Made by a program: the position numbers and the translations under genes. Below, piece after piece: positions 8,535 to 17,833 of a stretch of DNA of 64,000 bases. The notes beneath the pieces are model-generated. The model was not told the origin of the DNA. It was given only the letters and a program-made list of their open reading frames with translations, and did not search any database. Position 1 is the first letter of the stretch; every line of letters begins with the position of its first letter. Source of the DNA: Acidimicrobiia bacterium (GTDB lineage Bacteria; Actinomycetota; Acidimicrobiia; Spongiisociales; Spongiisociaceae); contig JAGWAN010000003.1 of assembly GCA_021296345.1 (NCBI GenBank), positions 78,841 to 142,840 on the forward strand, written 5' to 3'.

Positions 8535-8751
8535 CTGCACCTCTTGACCGGGAGAGAACAGTTAACTCGTACGGGGCCGGCACCATACGGCAGCCAGCCC
8601 GCAGTCCCGATTCTAGTGGTCTCATCAGCATCCGGTTACAAACTCACGATCCTTCGGGCCGGCCACGCAATCCCCTCAATATCCTTGGGTCTGCTCAGGA
8701 AGTCCGCCACAAACCGGGCTTGCCGACCCTCCCTCCTAGGAGGCTCCACCG

Positions 8752-11178
8752 TTGAAGTCAGAGGCTCAGGTCGTGGTGATCGGCGGGGGCGTGGTCGGCT
8801 GCTCGGTGCTGTACCACCTCACCAAGGCGGGGTGGACCGACGTGATGCTGGTCGAGCGTCTCGAGCTGGCCGCCGGATCGTCATGGCACGCTGCCGGGGG
8901 CATCCACACGCACAACGGGAATGTCTACCTGGTCGACCTCCAGCGGTACACCGTCGAGCTGTACCCCGAACTCGAGAGGGTGTCGGGGCAGGACTGCGGT
9001 ATCCACCTGACCGGCGGGCTACAGCTGGCCGACTCCCCTGGGTGGATGGACTGGCTGAAGACGGCGCACGCCCGGGGCCGGTACCTGGGGATGGAGACCG
9101 AGCTCATCTCCGCCCGGGAGGCGGCCGAGATCTTCCCGCTCATGGACCCTTCGCTCTTCGTCGGAGCCATGTGGGACCGCCACGAGGGCCATGTGGACCC
9201 GTCGGGCGTCGTCCGGGCATACGCGAAGGCAGCCGAGGTGGGCGGCGCCACCGTGGTACGCAACACGATGGTCGAAGCCCTATCGCAACGCGCGGACGGT
9301 ACGTGGGACATCCGCACCAGCCGGGGAGACATCCACACCGAGCATGTGGTCAACGCGGGCGGGCTGTGGGGTCGCGAGATAGGGCGGATGGTCGGCCTGG
9401 AACTGCCGCTCCTGGCCATGGCCCACCAATACATCATCACAGGACCGGTGCCCGCTGTCGCCGAATACCGGCGGGTTAGGGGGAAGGAACTGCCCACGGT
9501 GGTCGACTTCGGCGGTGAGATATACATGAGGGAGGAATCCGGCGGCATCCTGCTCGGCACCTACGAACAGGATCACAAGCCGTGGTCCCCCCGGACAACG
9601 CCCTGGAGTTTCGGCAGCGAGCTGTTACCGCCGGAGATCGATCGGGTCGCCCCCGAACTCGAAACGGGATTCACCCACTTTCCTGCCCTGGCCGATGCCG
9701 GAATACGGAACATCGTGCACGGTCCGTTCGTCTTCGCTCCCGACGGCAACCCCTGCATCGGTCCGGTCAGGGGGATCCGCAACCTCTGGCTGGCGGTGGG
9801 GGTTATGGCCGGCTTCTGCCAGGCGGGCGGGGTAGGCCTGGCCCTGGCCAACTGGATGGCCGAGGGGGATCCGGGGTTCGACGTGTGGGCGATGGACGCT
9901 GCCCGCTTCGGCGACTGGGCCACCATTGCGTACACGAACGCCAAGGTGCGGGAGAACTACTCGAGACGTTTCAAGATAGCCTTTCCCAACGAAGAACTCC
10001 CCGCAGCCCGCCCCCTTCGTACCACCGCCCTCTACGACCGGTACACGCAGGCGAACGCGGTGTGGGGCGCCTCGTTCGGGCTCGAAGTGGCCCTCTGGTT
10101 CCAGGATGCGGGTGAGGAACCCGCCGAGGAGGTCACCTTCCGCCGTTCGAACGCCTTCCCGGCGGTGGCCGCGGAGTGCGCCGCGGTCCGTAGCGGGGTA
10201 GGCATGATCGAAACTTCGGGGTTTGCCAAGTATCGGGTCGAAGGTCCGGATGCCGCGCCCTGGTTGGACCGGATACTCGCCAACCGGCTCCCGCCTCCCG
10301 GCCGCATCACCCTCAGCCCGATGCTGAACCACCAGGGCAAGTTGATCGGCGACTTCACCCTTGCCAACCTCGGGGACCACTTCATCGTGTTCGGCTCGGG
10401 TCCCGCTGAGGAATACCACATGCGCTGGTTCCTCGCCCAGATTCCCCCGCACGGCAGCGTGGATGTAATACCGCTCGGCCAGACGATGGTCGGACTGTCG
10501 ATTGCCGGCCCCGCCTCGCGCGACGTGCTGGCAGCGGTGGTGGACCAAGACGTAGGCGCAGAGGTCCTCCGTTTCATGGACATCAAAGCCATGGACGTCG
10601 GGATGATCCCAGCGCTGGTCGGCCGGCTCACCTACACGGGAGATCTCGGATACGAGATCTGGGTGGCGCCCGAGAACCTGAGGGGACTGTACGACCTGCT
10701 GCTGGATGCGGGCCGGGAACACGGGATCCGTGACTTCGGCCTCGGGGCCCTCGACTCGCTGCGGCTGGAGAAGGGGTTCGGCTCGTGGGCCAGGGAGTAC
10801 CGGCCCATATACGGCCCGGGGGAAGCGGGCCTATCACGGTTCGTAGCCCTCGACAAGGGAGAGTTCATCGGGTGCGAAGCTGCTCGTCAGGAGCGCGAGG
10901 AGGGTCCGGGGCGGCGGTTGGTGACGATGATCGTCGACGCTGTCGATGCCGACGCGGTGGGTGACGAGCCGGTCTGGCATGACGGCGAAGTGGTGGGCTG
11001 GGTGACCTCGGGGGGCTACTCCCACACGGTGGGCTGCTCGGTCGCCCTCGGGTACGTGCCCTCCGAGCTGGCCGACCCCCGGCGACGACTTGAGATCGAG
11101 ATCCTCGGTAGCCGCCGCAAAGCCGCCGTGCAGCCCGCTCCCCTGTTCGATCCGCACGGTATCCGGATGCGAAGTTAG
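8752..11178 (+). CDS. Dimethylglycine/sarcosine dehydrogenase-like FAD-GcvT oxidoreductase (copy 1)
   Basis: The 808 residues comprise an N-terminal DAO-type FAD domain (VVVIGGGVVGCSVLYHL dinucleotide fold) and a C-terminal GcvT-like tetrahydrofolate domain, with GDLGYEIWVAPENLRGLYDL typical of that fold. WHAAGG near residue 46 matches the conserved histidine that carries covalent FAD in mammalian dimethylglycine dehydrogenase. Such enzymes oxidatively demethylate N-methylated glycines or related amines and pass the C1 unit to folate. The start is a TTG, supported by a strong CCTAGGAGGCTCC leader. It is about 39% charged or polar in the linker and shows no disruption. The exact substrate is unknown, and a similar enzyme is encoded at 15.2 kb. 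Confidence 0.87.
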   Translation: MKSEAQVVVIGGGVVGCSVLYHLTKAGWTDVMLVERLELAAGSSWHAAGGIHTHNGNVYLVDLQRYTVELYPELERVSGQDCGIHLTGGLQLADSPGWMDWLKTAHARGRYLGMETELISAREAAEIFPLMDPSLFVGAMWDRHEGHVDPSGVVRAYAKAAEVGGATVVRNTMVEALSQRADGTWDIRTSRGDIHTEHVVNAGGLWGREIGRMVGLELPLLAMAHQYIITGPVPAVAEYRRVRGKELPTVVDFGGEIYMREESGGILLGTYEQDHKPWSPRTTPWSFGSELLPPEIDRVAPELETGFTHFPALADAGIRNIVHGPFVFAPDGNPCIGPVRGIRNLWLAVGVMAGFCQAGGVGLALANWMAEGDPGFDVWAMDAARFGDWATIAYTNAKVRENYSRRFKIAFPNEELPAARPLRTTALYDRYTQANAVWGASFGLEVALWFQDAGEEPAEEVTFRRSNAFPAVAAECAAVRSGVGMIETSGFAKYRVEGPDAAPWLDRILANRLPPPGRITLSPMLNHQGKLIGDFTLANLGDHFIVFGSGPAEEYHMRWFLAQIPPHGSVDVIPLGQTMVGLSIAGPASRDVLAAVVDQDVGAEVLRFMDIKAMDVGMIPALVGRLTYTGDLGYEIWVAPENLRGLYDLLLDAGREHGIRDFGLGALDSLRLEKGFGSWAREYRPIYGPGEAGLSRFVALDKGEFIGCEAARQEREEGPGRRLVTMIVDAVDADAVGDEPVWHDGEVVGWVTSGGYSHTVGCSVALGYVPSELADPRRRLEIEILGSRRKAAVQPAPLFDPHGIRMRS

Positions 11179-11222
11179 TGATCTGTGATTCTTCATGTTC
11201 CCCGACACACGGCCGGTCCACC

Positions 11223-12698
11223 TCACAGGAACCGTGCCAGGCGCTCGATTCCGGGGTGAATCGCCTCCAGATCGATAGCGGCGAACCCCAATTGGAAGTA
11301 GTGAGCAGGGCGGTCCGGTCTGAGGAAGCAGGATCGGCCCGGTTCGATCACCACCCCCACATCCAGCGCCTGCTCGGCTAGGGAGTCCGCGTCCAGATCC
11401 TCGGGGCCGGCCACCCACAAGCTCATCCCCCCGTCGGTGCCCGAGACCGGCCATGGAAACAGGTCGTCCACCGCCTCGGTGATGGCCTGCCACTTGGACC
11501 TGAGTACCCGGCGGTGCCTTCTGATCACCCTTCCGTAGTCACCGACCTCCATCATCAGGGCCGTTGTTCGCTGGATGATCCCCGGAGGATGCCTCAACAT
11601 GTGATGCCGCAAGCTGCGGAGATAGTCGACCAGGATGGGATCAGCCACCACGAACCCGAGCCTCAAGCCGGGGGCCAGGAACTTGGAGAAGCTCCCGACG
11701 TATACAACCCGACCTGCCGCGTCGAGGGCTTTGAGGGCCGGCTGAGGGCGTCGCGAGTAGCAGTACTCCGAGTCGTAGTCGTCCTCCACGATCAGCACGC
11801 CGTCCCTGCCGGCCTGAGCCAGGAGCCTTCGCCGGCGGCCGATCGTCATCGTCACGTTGGTAGGAAACTGGCGACCCGGGGTGAGGAACACCATGTCCAG
11901 CCCCGACAAGTCTTCGGGAACGGCCACGCCGTGGCCGTCGACCGGTAGCGGCACCAGCTTCGCCTCCTGCTTGAGGAAGATCCTCCGGGCGTCCGGATAG
12001 CCCGGATCCTCCACGCCCACCGTGGATCCGGCGCCGAGTAGCGCCTCCGCGACCAGATGGAGTCCGTGCTGGGTTCCCAACGTCACGAGGATCTGGTCAG
12101 ACGTAGCCGAGACACCGCGCGCCGGCAGGATGGTGCGCCGGATCTGTTCTACGAGGAGCGGGTCATCCTGATCGTCCAGGTTGTGGAGGCTGATACCTCT
12201 GTGTTCTTCACGCAACGCCGTGCGCATGGCCCTGGTCCAGGAACCGATCGGGAATCCCTCCGGACCAGGCCCGACGACGAACGGATAGGGGTAGGAACGC
12301 CAGCCGGCCGGCCGGGTCCGCTCAACCTCGCCGTCCGCCAGGGCGCCCAACCTCTCATCCCAGCGAACCCGGGGCAGGGTGTCTGATCCATCCCGATCCT
12401 GCCCGCCCGCATCGCCCTCACCGAGCCCTTCGTTCACCACATAGCCGACCCGTTCGATCGGCTCGACGAACCCCTCCACAGCCAGCTCGCGGTAGGCCCG
12501 GTTGACAGTGTTACGAGAGATGTCCAGGTGGTCGGCGAGCATCCGCGATGAGGGAAGCATCTCCCCCCCTGGCAGCTCCCCCCTCTCGATCGCCCGGGTC
12601 AGTCCGTCCTTGATACGGCGATAGCGCGGTGTCTTCGCCTCTTCGCTCAGGGAGTCGGAGAGGCGGGCCACAGTCGCGTAAAGCTGCTCAGACGTCAT
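11223..12698 (-). CDS. MocR-type regulator (GntR wHTH + class I aminotransferase fold)
   Basis: The protein has 491 residues. Residues about 20-95 are a GntR winged helix (RIKDGLTRAIERGELPGGEM, then SRNTVNRAYRELAVEGF). Residues about 130-490 are a fold type I aminotransferase domain with the PLP lysine in YVGSFSKFLAPGLRLGFV. MocR proteins use PLP to sense amino acids or amines and usually control a neighbouring gene, examples being PdxR, GabR and TauR. It is divergent from a class III aminotransferase with a 68-bp shared promoter, the arrangement seen for TauR with taurine-pyruvate aminotransferase and GabR with gabT. This makes regulation of that aminotransferase likely. Confidence 0.93.
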   Translation of the reverse strand: MTSEQLYATVARLSDSLSEEAKTPRYRRIKDGLTRAIERGELPGGEMLPSSRMLADHLDISRNTVNRAYRELAVEGFVEPIERVGYVVNEGLGEGDAGGQDRDGSDTLPRVRWDERLGALADGEVERTRPAGWRSYPYPFVVGPGPEGFPIGSWTRAMRTALREEHRGISLHNLDDQDDPLLVEQIRRTILPARGVSATSDQILVTLGTQHGLHLVAEALLGAGSTVGVEDPGYPDARRIFLKQEAKLVPLPVDGHGVAVPEDLSGLDMVFLTPGRQFPTNVTMTIGRRRRLLAQAGRDGVLIVEDDYDSEYCYSRRPQPALKALDAAGRVVYVGSFSKFLAPGLRLGFVVADPILVDYLRSLRHHMLRHPPGIIQRTTALMMEVGDYGRVIRRHRRVLRSKWQAITEAVDDLFPWPVSGTDGGMSLWVAGPEDLDADSLAEQALDVGVVIEPGRSCFLRPDRPAHYFQLGFAAIDLEAIHPGIERLARFL

Positions 12699-12766
12699 CG
12701 TTCACCGCCCTACCGATCGGCATTTTCACTCTACCCAAGCCCGGCGGGCAGGTAGACTTCCGCGGT

Positions 12767-14095
12767 ATGACGAACTCTCCTGATCTGAGCAACCTCCTGC
12801 CGTCCTTCACCAGCGCCAAGTACTGGCGCTCCGGAACCGTTCCTGTGTTCGCCCGTGGTGAGGGCTGTTACCTATGGGACCACGAGGGCAAGAAGTTCCT
12901 GGACACGCTGGCCGGGCTGTTCGTGGTCCAGATCGGGCACGGGAGGACCGACATCGCGAAGGCGATGAGTGAACAGGCCGAGCAGATTGCCTTCTTCCCC
13001 TCCTGGTCGGCCACCACTCCTATCACCCTCGAAGCCGCCTCGTTGATCACTGACTTGGCGCCCGGCGATCTGGACGCAGTGTTCTTCGTCAGTTCAGGCT
13101 CCGAGGCGAACGAGTCTGCTATCAAGTTCGCCCGCCAGTACCACCAGGCCGATGGCCGGCCCACCAAGACCGGCGTGATCTCCCGGGTCGACTCCTATCA
13201 CGGCACCAGCATGGGCGCACTCTCCGCCACCGGCTTGAAACCCGTCAGGGACCCTTTCCTGCCCCTCCTGCCAGGCTTCAGCCACGTGCCCAACACCCAC
13301 GGCTATTCGGATGGCGTGGAAGCCGCCCGGGTGGTCGAGGAGGAAATCCTGCGCCGGGGGCCGGAGCAGGTAGGCATGGTCATTGCCGAACCGGTCCAGA
13401 ACGGTGGTGGATCCCTGGTTCCTCCGGTGGGCTACTGGCGGGAGTTGCGTCGCATCTGCGACCGGTACGACGTGTTGCTGGTCGCTGACGAGGTGATCTG
13501 CGGGTTCGGGCGGCTCGGCGCCTGGTTCGGATCGGAGGTCGTGGACGCCCAACCCGACATGATCACGTTCGCCAAGGGCGCCACATCGGGCTACGCGCCG
13601 ATCGGCGGTCTTCTAGTGCGTCGACCGCTGGTCGACAGGGTCCTGGACTCGCCGGCCGGGAGCTTCCTGCACGGCGCAACGTGGGGTGGTCATCCGGTGG
13701 TCATGGCAGCCGCCGTCGCCAACATCGGCGCCATGCGGGACGAGAAGGTGATCGACAACGTCGTCCACCATGCGTCGCTGTTCGAGGCGCGCCTTGACAA
13801 TCTCGCAGAGGCGCACGATGCGGTGATGGATGTCCGGGGAACCGGCTACCTGTACGCACTCGCTCTCGGGCATAGCCGCGAGGAGGGACGGGAATACTCC
13901 GAAGAGGACACAAAGCGGGCCATCTACGAGCTTCTACCCCGGTTGGCCCTAGAAGCCGGCCTGCACCTCCGGGTCGACGACCGGGGCGGCGCCAAGATCA
14001 TGCTCTCTCCCCCACTCGTCGCCACCACGGACGATCTGGACGAGATGACCGAGCGCGTGTCGCAGGTCCTGGTTCAACTCGCCGCCTGCCTGTAG
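12767..14095 (+). CDS. Class III omega-aminotransferase (pyruvate-dependent type likely)
   Basis: The 442-residue, PLP-dependent fold type I enzyme shows SSGSEANESAIKFAR (phosphate binding), VLLVADEVICGFGRLG (Asp contacting the PLP nitrogen) and DMITFAKGATSGYAPIGG with the PLP lysine at about residue 270. The family includes taurine-pyruvate, beta-alanine-pyruvate and related transaminases. Alanine dehydrogenase 29 bp downstream would regenerate pyruvate from the alanine formed, which supports a pyruvate-dependent role. I chose the ATG at 12767; longer in-frame readings overlap the divergent regulator. The substrate cannot be fixed from sequence. Confidence 0.9.
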   Translation: MTNSPDLSNLLPSFTSAKYWRSGTVPVFARGEGCYLWDHEGKKFLDTLAGLFVVQIGHGRTDIAKAMSEQAEQIAFFPSWSATTPITLEAASLITDLAPGDLDAVFFVSSGSEANESAIKFARQYHQADGRPTKTGVISRVDSYHGTSMGALSATGLKPVRDPFLPLLPGFSHVPNTHGYSDGVEAARVVEEEILRRGPEQVGMVIAEPVQNGGGSLVPPVGYWRELRRICDRYDVLLVADEVICGFGRLGAWFGSEVVDAQPDMITFAKGATSGYAPIGGLLVRRPLVDRVLDSPAGSFLHGATWGGHPVVMAAAVANIGAMRDEKVIDNVVHHASLFEARLDNLAEAHDAVMDVRGTGYLYALALGHSREEGREYSEEDTKRAIYELLPRLALEAGLHLRVDDRGGAKIMLSPPLVATTDDLDEMTERVSQVLVQLAACL

Positions 14096-14124
14096 GGGGT
14101 CCGGCAAGACCATGGAGGGATCGC

Positions 14125-15210
14125 GTGAGGATCGGGATACCCACCGAAACCAAGCCGGATGAGCACCGGGTAGCTCTCACCCCGGCTGGCGCAGAAGCTC
14201 TGACCGGGTCCGGCCACCAGGTGCTGGTTCAGGAGAACGCCGGCCTGGGGTCGTACATCTCCGATAACGACTACGCCGCAGCGGGCGCCTACATCGTCGG
14301 CGCCGCCACCGATGTCTGGTCGAGCGCCGACTTGATCGTCAAGGTCAAGGAACCGCAGGAGGAAGAGCTGGCATACCTGTCGCGCGACCAGATCCTGTTC
14401 ACCTTCCTCCACCTGGTCGCCTATCCGAAAGTCGCCTCGGCGCTCTGTGAGTCAGGCACCACCTCGGTGGCGTACGAGACGGTGAAACTTCCCGGCGGCG
14501 CCCTACCCCTGCTGGCGCCGATGTCCCAGATAGCAGGTCGCATGGCCACCCAGGTCGGGGCCCGCTTTCTCGAGAAGTCGGGCGGAGGCCGGGGTGTGCT
14601 CATGGGTGGGGTTCCGGGTGTCGAGCCCGCCGAAGTGGTGGTGATCGGCGGCGGCATGGCCGGCGCCAACGCCCTCAGGGTGGCGGTGGGAATGGGCGCC
14701 AACGTCAAGGTCTTCGACCTGAACCCCGCGCGCCTGCGGGAGATCGACGACCTGTATCGCGGGGCGGTGACAACCCTGTTCGCCAATCAGGCCGACGTTC
14801 GAGCAGCCGCGCTCCAGGCGGACCTGGTCGTCGGGGCGGTCCTGTTGCCCGGCGCGCGGGCCCCGCGCGTCCTGACCGCCGAGGATGTCAGAGACATGAA
14901 GGCGGGCTCCGTGGTGGTCGACATCGCGATCGACCAGGGAGGCTGCTTCGAGACATCACGGGAGACCAGGCACTCCGACCCCACCTATCTGGTCGATGAT
15001 GTGGTGCACTATGCGGTCGGCAACATCCCCGGCGCGGTGCCCCGCACCGCCACCTTCGCTCTGGCCAACTCGACCATCCCGTATGTCCGGTTGCTGGCCG
15101 ATCATGGCGTCGACGCCGCCATCGAGCGGCGCCCGGAGCTGGGAGAGGGTCTCAACACCCGGAACGGCTCCGTCACCAACGAAACGGTGAGAAGAGCGCT
15201 CGATGGCTGA
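14125..15210 (+). CDS. ald: Alanine dehydrogenase
   Basis: The 361 residues match L-alanine dehydrogenase (usually about 370). Features are the N-terminal RIGIPTETKPDEHRVALTP, the catalytic lysine in LIVKVKEPQ, the catalytic histidine in FLHLVAYP, and the NAD-binding VVVIGGGMAGANAL (about 171-184). The C-terminal motif NIPGAVPRTATFAL is a strong family signature. It deaminates alanine to pyruvate and ammonia with NAD. The GTG start has a GGAGG-containing leader. Its position right after the aminotransferase suggests it recycles alanine to pyruvate for that reaction. Confidence 0.95.
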   Translation: MRIGIPTETKPDEHRVALTPAGAEALTGSGHQVLVQENAGLGSYISDNDYAAAGAYIVGAATDVWSSADLIVKVKEPQEEELAYLSRDQILFTFLHLVAYPKVASALCESGTTSVAYETVKLPGGALPLLAPMSQIAGRMATQVGARFLEKSGGGRGVLMGGVPGVEPAEVVVIGGGMAGANALRVAVGMGANVKVFDLNPARLREIDDLYRGAVTTLFANQADVRAAALQADLVVGAVLLPGARAPRVLTAEDVRDMKAGSVVVDIAIDQGGCFETSRETRHSDPTYLVDDVVHYAVGNIPGAVPRTATFALANSTIPYVRLLADHGVDAAIERRPELGEGLNTRNGSVTNETVRRALDG

Positions 15211-15222
15211 ACACGCGGCCCG

Positions 15223-17706
15223 ATGATGGATTCCATCCAGTCCATGATCACGTCGCCGCCGGAAGTTCCGTCGGGCAGAGCCCTTCCGGACCGGGTCCAG
15301 GTCGTGGTGGTCGGGGGCGGGATCGTCGGGTGCTCGATCGCCTACCACCTGGCCAGGCGGGGCATCACCGACGTACTGCTCCTGGAGCAGAACACCCTTA
15401 CAGGGGGGACCACCTGGCACGCGGCCGGCCTGGTGAGCCAGCTGAAGGCGAGCCACAGCCTCACCAAGCTCGCCACATACACGACCCGCCTGTTCGAGGA
15501 GCTGGAGGACGAGACCGGCCAATCCACCGGCTACCGCACCACGGGATCGATATCCGTGGCCTCGGACGAGGAGCGGTGGGAGGAGATCCTGCGCGGCATG
15601 TCGATGGCCAGGACATCCGGTGTCGAAATGGAGGTCATAGACCCCGAGCGGGCTCGAGAGATGTGGCCGTTGCTCCGCATCGACGACCTGGTGGGCACGG
15701 TCTTCATACCCGGCGACGGCCAGACAAGCCCGGTCGACACCACGATGGCGCTGGCCAAGGGCGCCAGGGATCGAGGCGTCACGATCCGCGAAGGAATCGC
15801 GGTGGAGCGGGTGCGTATCGAGAACGAGGCGGCGGTCGGGGTCGAGACCGAAGCAGGCTACGTGGAGGCGGAGACGGTGGTCCTCGCCTGCGGCATGTGG
15901 ACCCGCCAGCTGGCGGCAGCAGCAGGGGTGAACGTGCCCCTCCATCCATGCGAGCACTTCTATCTGGTGACCGAACCGCTCGACGGGATGCTGCCGGGAA
16001 TGCCCACCCTGCGAGACCCCACCAACTACACGTACTTCAAGGAGGAGACCGGCAAGCTGATGGCCGGGTTCTTCGAGCCGAAGGCCAAGACCTGGAAGTA
16101 CGAGGTTCCCAGGGACTTCGCCTTCGGCACCCTCGGAGAGGACTGGGACCACATCGGACCGATCTTCGAGAGGTCCATCCACCGCATTCCCGCCCTGGCC
16201 GAGTGCGGCATCCAGCTCTTCCTAAACGGACCCGAGGCCTTCACACCCGACGGCGTGTACTACCTGGGCGAGTCTCCGGAAGTGGAGAGCCTCTACGTGG
16301 CTGCCGGTTTCAACTCGGTGGGCATCCAGTCGGCCGGCGGGGCAGGATGGGTGCTGGCGGACTGGATCGCAGAGCAGCACCCCCCGATGGACCTGTCGGC
16401 GGTCGATCTCCGCCGGGCCTTCCCGTTCCAGGGGGAGAAGACCTACCTGGAGGACCGTATCTCGGAGAGCCTCGGGCTGCTGTACGCCATGCACTGGCCC
16501 TTCCGACAGTTCGAGTCGGCCCGAGACGTGTTCCGTTCGGTCCTCCATGACCGGCTGGCCGACCTGGGGGCAGTGTTCGGGGAGGTGGCGGGTTGGGAAC
16601 GACCCAACTGGTTCGCACCGGCGGACATGGAACGGGAATACCGGTATTCGTACGGCAAGCAGAACTGGTACCCGGCTTCCGCCGCCGAATGCGAGGCCAC
16701 CCGCGAGCGAGTGGCGCTGTACGACCAGTCCTCGTTTGCGAAGTTTCGCGTGCGGGGACCCGATGCCTTGGCCGTCCTGAATCGCATCGGGGGCGCGGAT
16801 GTGGATACGCCGGTCGGAAAGGTCGTCTACACGCAGTGGCTCAACGACCGGGGTGGCATCGAGGCCGACCTCACCGTCACCCGCACCGGGCCCCGGGAGT
16901 TCATGGTGGTGACGGGAGCTGCCGTGGCCAACCGGGACTATCACACCCTGAGACGGGCGCTGCGGGGCCATGACGCCGATCTGGCCGATATCACGATGGA
17001 ACTACCCACCATCGGGGTCATGGGCCCGCGCTCCCGGGCATTGCTGAGGGCCCTCACCGAGACTCCTCTCGACAACGAGTCCTTCCCGTTCGGATGGTCA
17101 CGGCAAATGACCGTGGCCGACATACCGGTGCGGGCTCTGCGGGTCAGCTACGTGGGCGAATTGGGATGGGAGCTCTACGTGGCCCGCGAAGCGGCGGTCG
17201 ATCTGTTCGACGCGGTGATGGAGGAGGGAAGGGCACACGGCATCCATCCCGCCGGGTACCACACCATGAACACCCTGCGCCTCGAAGCCGGTTACCGGCA
17301 TTGGGGCCACGACATCACCGATGAGGACACCCCTCTGGAGGCCGGATTGGGCTTCGCGGTGGCCTGGGACAAGGAAGGCGGCTTCCTGGGACGCCAAGCC
17401 CTCCTCGCCCAGCGGGCGGCAGCCCCGCTGCCCAAACGGCTGGTCCAATTCAAGCTGGAGGACCCGGAGGGCATCGTCTACCACGACGAACCGATCCACC
17501 GCAACGGCATCCTGGTTGGCCGCACCACCTCCGGAATGTACGGCCACACCTTCGGCGCCTGCCTGGCTATGGGCTACCTCAACAACGAAGCCGGTGTCAC
17601 CAGGGAGTGGATCGAATCGGGCTCCTTCGACATCGAGGTCGCCGGGGTCCCGATCCCGGCCACCGCCCAGTTACGCCCGTACTATTCAGCCCGGACTCGC
17701 ACCTGA
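15223..17706 (+). CDS. Dimethylglycine/sarcosine dehydrogenase-like FAD-GcvT oxidoreductase (copy 2)
   Basis: The 827-residue protein has the same two-part design as the 8.75-kb gene. Its FAD domain has VVVVGGGIVGCSIAYHLARRG and TTWHAAGLVSQL (histidine for covalent FAD at the usual place). Its C-terminal folate-binding GcvT domain includes SYVGELGWELYVAREAAVDL and AGYHTMNTLRLEAGYRHWG. This copy looks closer to classical DMGDH/SARDH than copy 1 (WHAAGL rather than WHAAGG). It starts 12 bp after ald, so it is probably in the same transcript as the aminotransferase and ald. Together they suggest demethylation of an N-methylated amine followed by transamination. That is inference. Confidence 0.88.
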   Translation: MMDSIQSMITSPPEVPSGRALPDRVQVVVVGGGIVGCSIAYHLARRGITDVLLLEQNTLTGGTTWHAAGLVSQLKASHSLTKLATYTTRLFEELEDETGQSTGYRTTGSISVASDEERWEEILRGMSMARTSGVEMEVIDPERAREMWPLLRIDDLVGTVFIPGDGQTSPVDTTMALAKGARDRGVTIREGIAVERVRIENEAAVGVETEAGYVEAETVVLACGMWTRQLAAAAGVNVPLHPCEHFYLVTEPLDGMLPGMPTLRDPTNYTYFKEETGKLMAGFFEPKAKTWKYEVPRDFAFGTLGEDWDHIGPIFERSIHRIPALAECGIQLFLNGPEAFTPDGVYYLGESPEVESLYVAAGFNSVGIQSAGGAGWVLADWIAEQHPPMDLSAVDLRRAFPFQGEKTYLEDRISESLGLLYAMHWPFRQFESARDVFRSVLHDRLADLGAVFGEVAGWERPNWFAPADMEREYRYSYGKQNWYPASAAECEATRERVALYDQSSFAKFRVRGPDALAVLNRIGGADVDTPVGKVVYTQWLNDRGGIEADLTVTRTGPREFMVVTGAAVANRDYHTLRRALRGHDADLADITMELPTIGVMGPRSRALLRALTETPLDNESFPFGWSRQMTVADIPVRALRVSYVGELGWELYVAREAAVDLFDAVMEEGRAHGIHPAGYHTMNTLRLEAGYRHWGHDITDEDTPLEAGLGFAVAWDKEGGFLGRQALLAQRAAAPLPKRLVQFKLEDPEGIVYHDEPIHRNGILVGRTTSGMYGHTFGACLAMGYLNNEAGVTREWIESGSFDIEVAGVPIPATAQLRPYYSARTRT

Positions 17707-17833
17707 GCAAGGGTCGGGCACGATCTCTGTGTCCCGGGCCATTTCGAGTAACTTCTCTGGTCGGTGTGACAGGTCGTGATCGCAGTATTCAGCCCACTGC
17801 GGTGGGATCGTCGCCGATTGCGGCGCTTCGCCG

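Noticed and set aside
8752-17706. Calling the aminotransferase a proven taurine-pyruvate aminotransferase
   Set aside because: No sulfoacetaldehyde acetyltransferase or sulfite export gene is in the window, so the substrate was left open.
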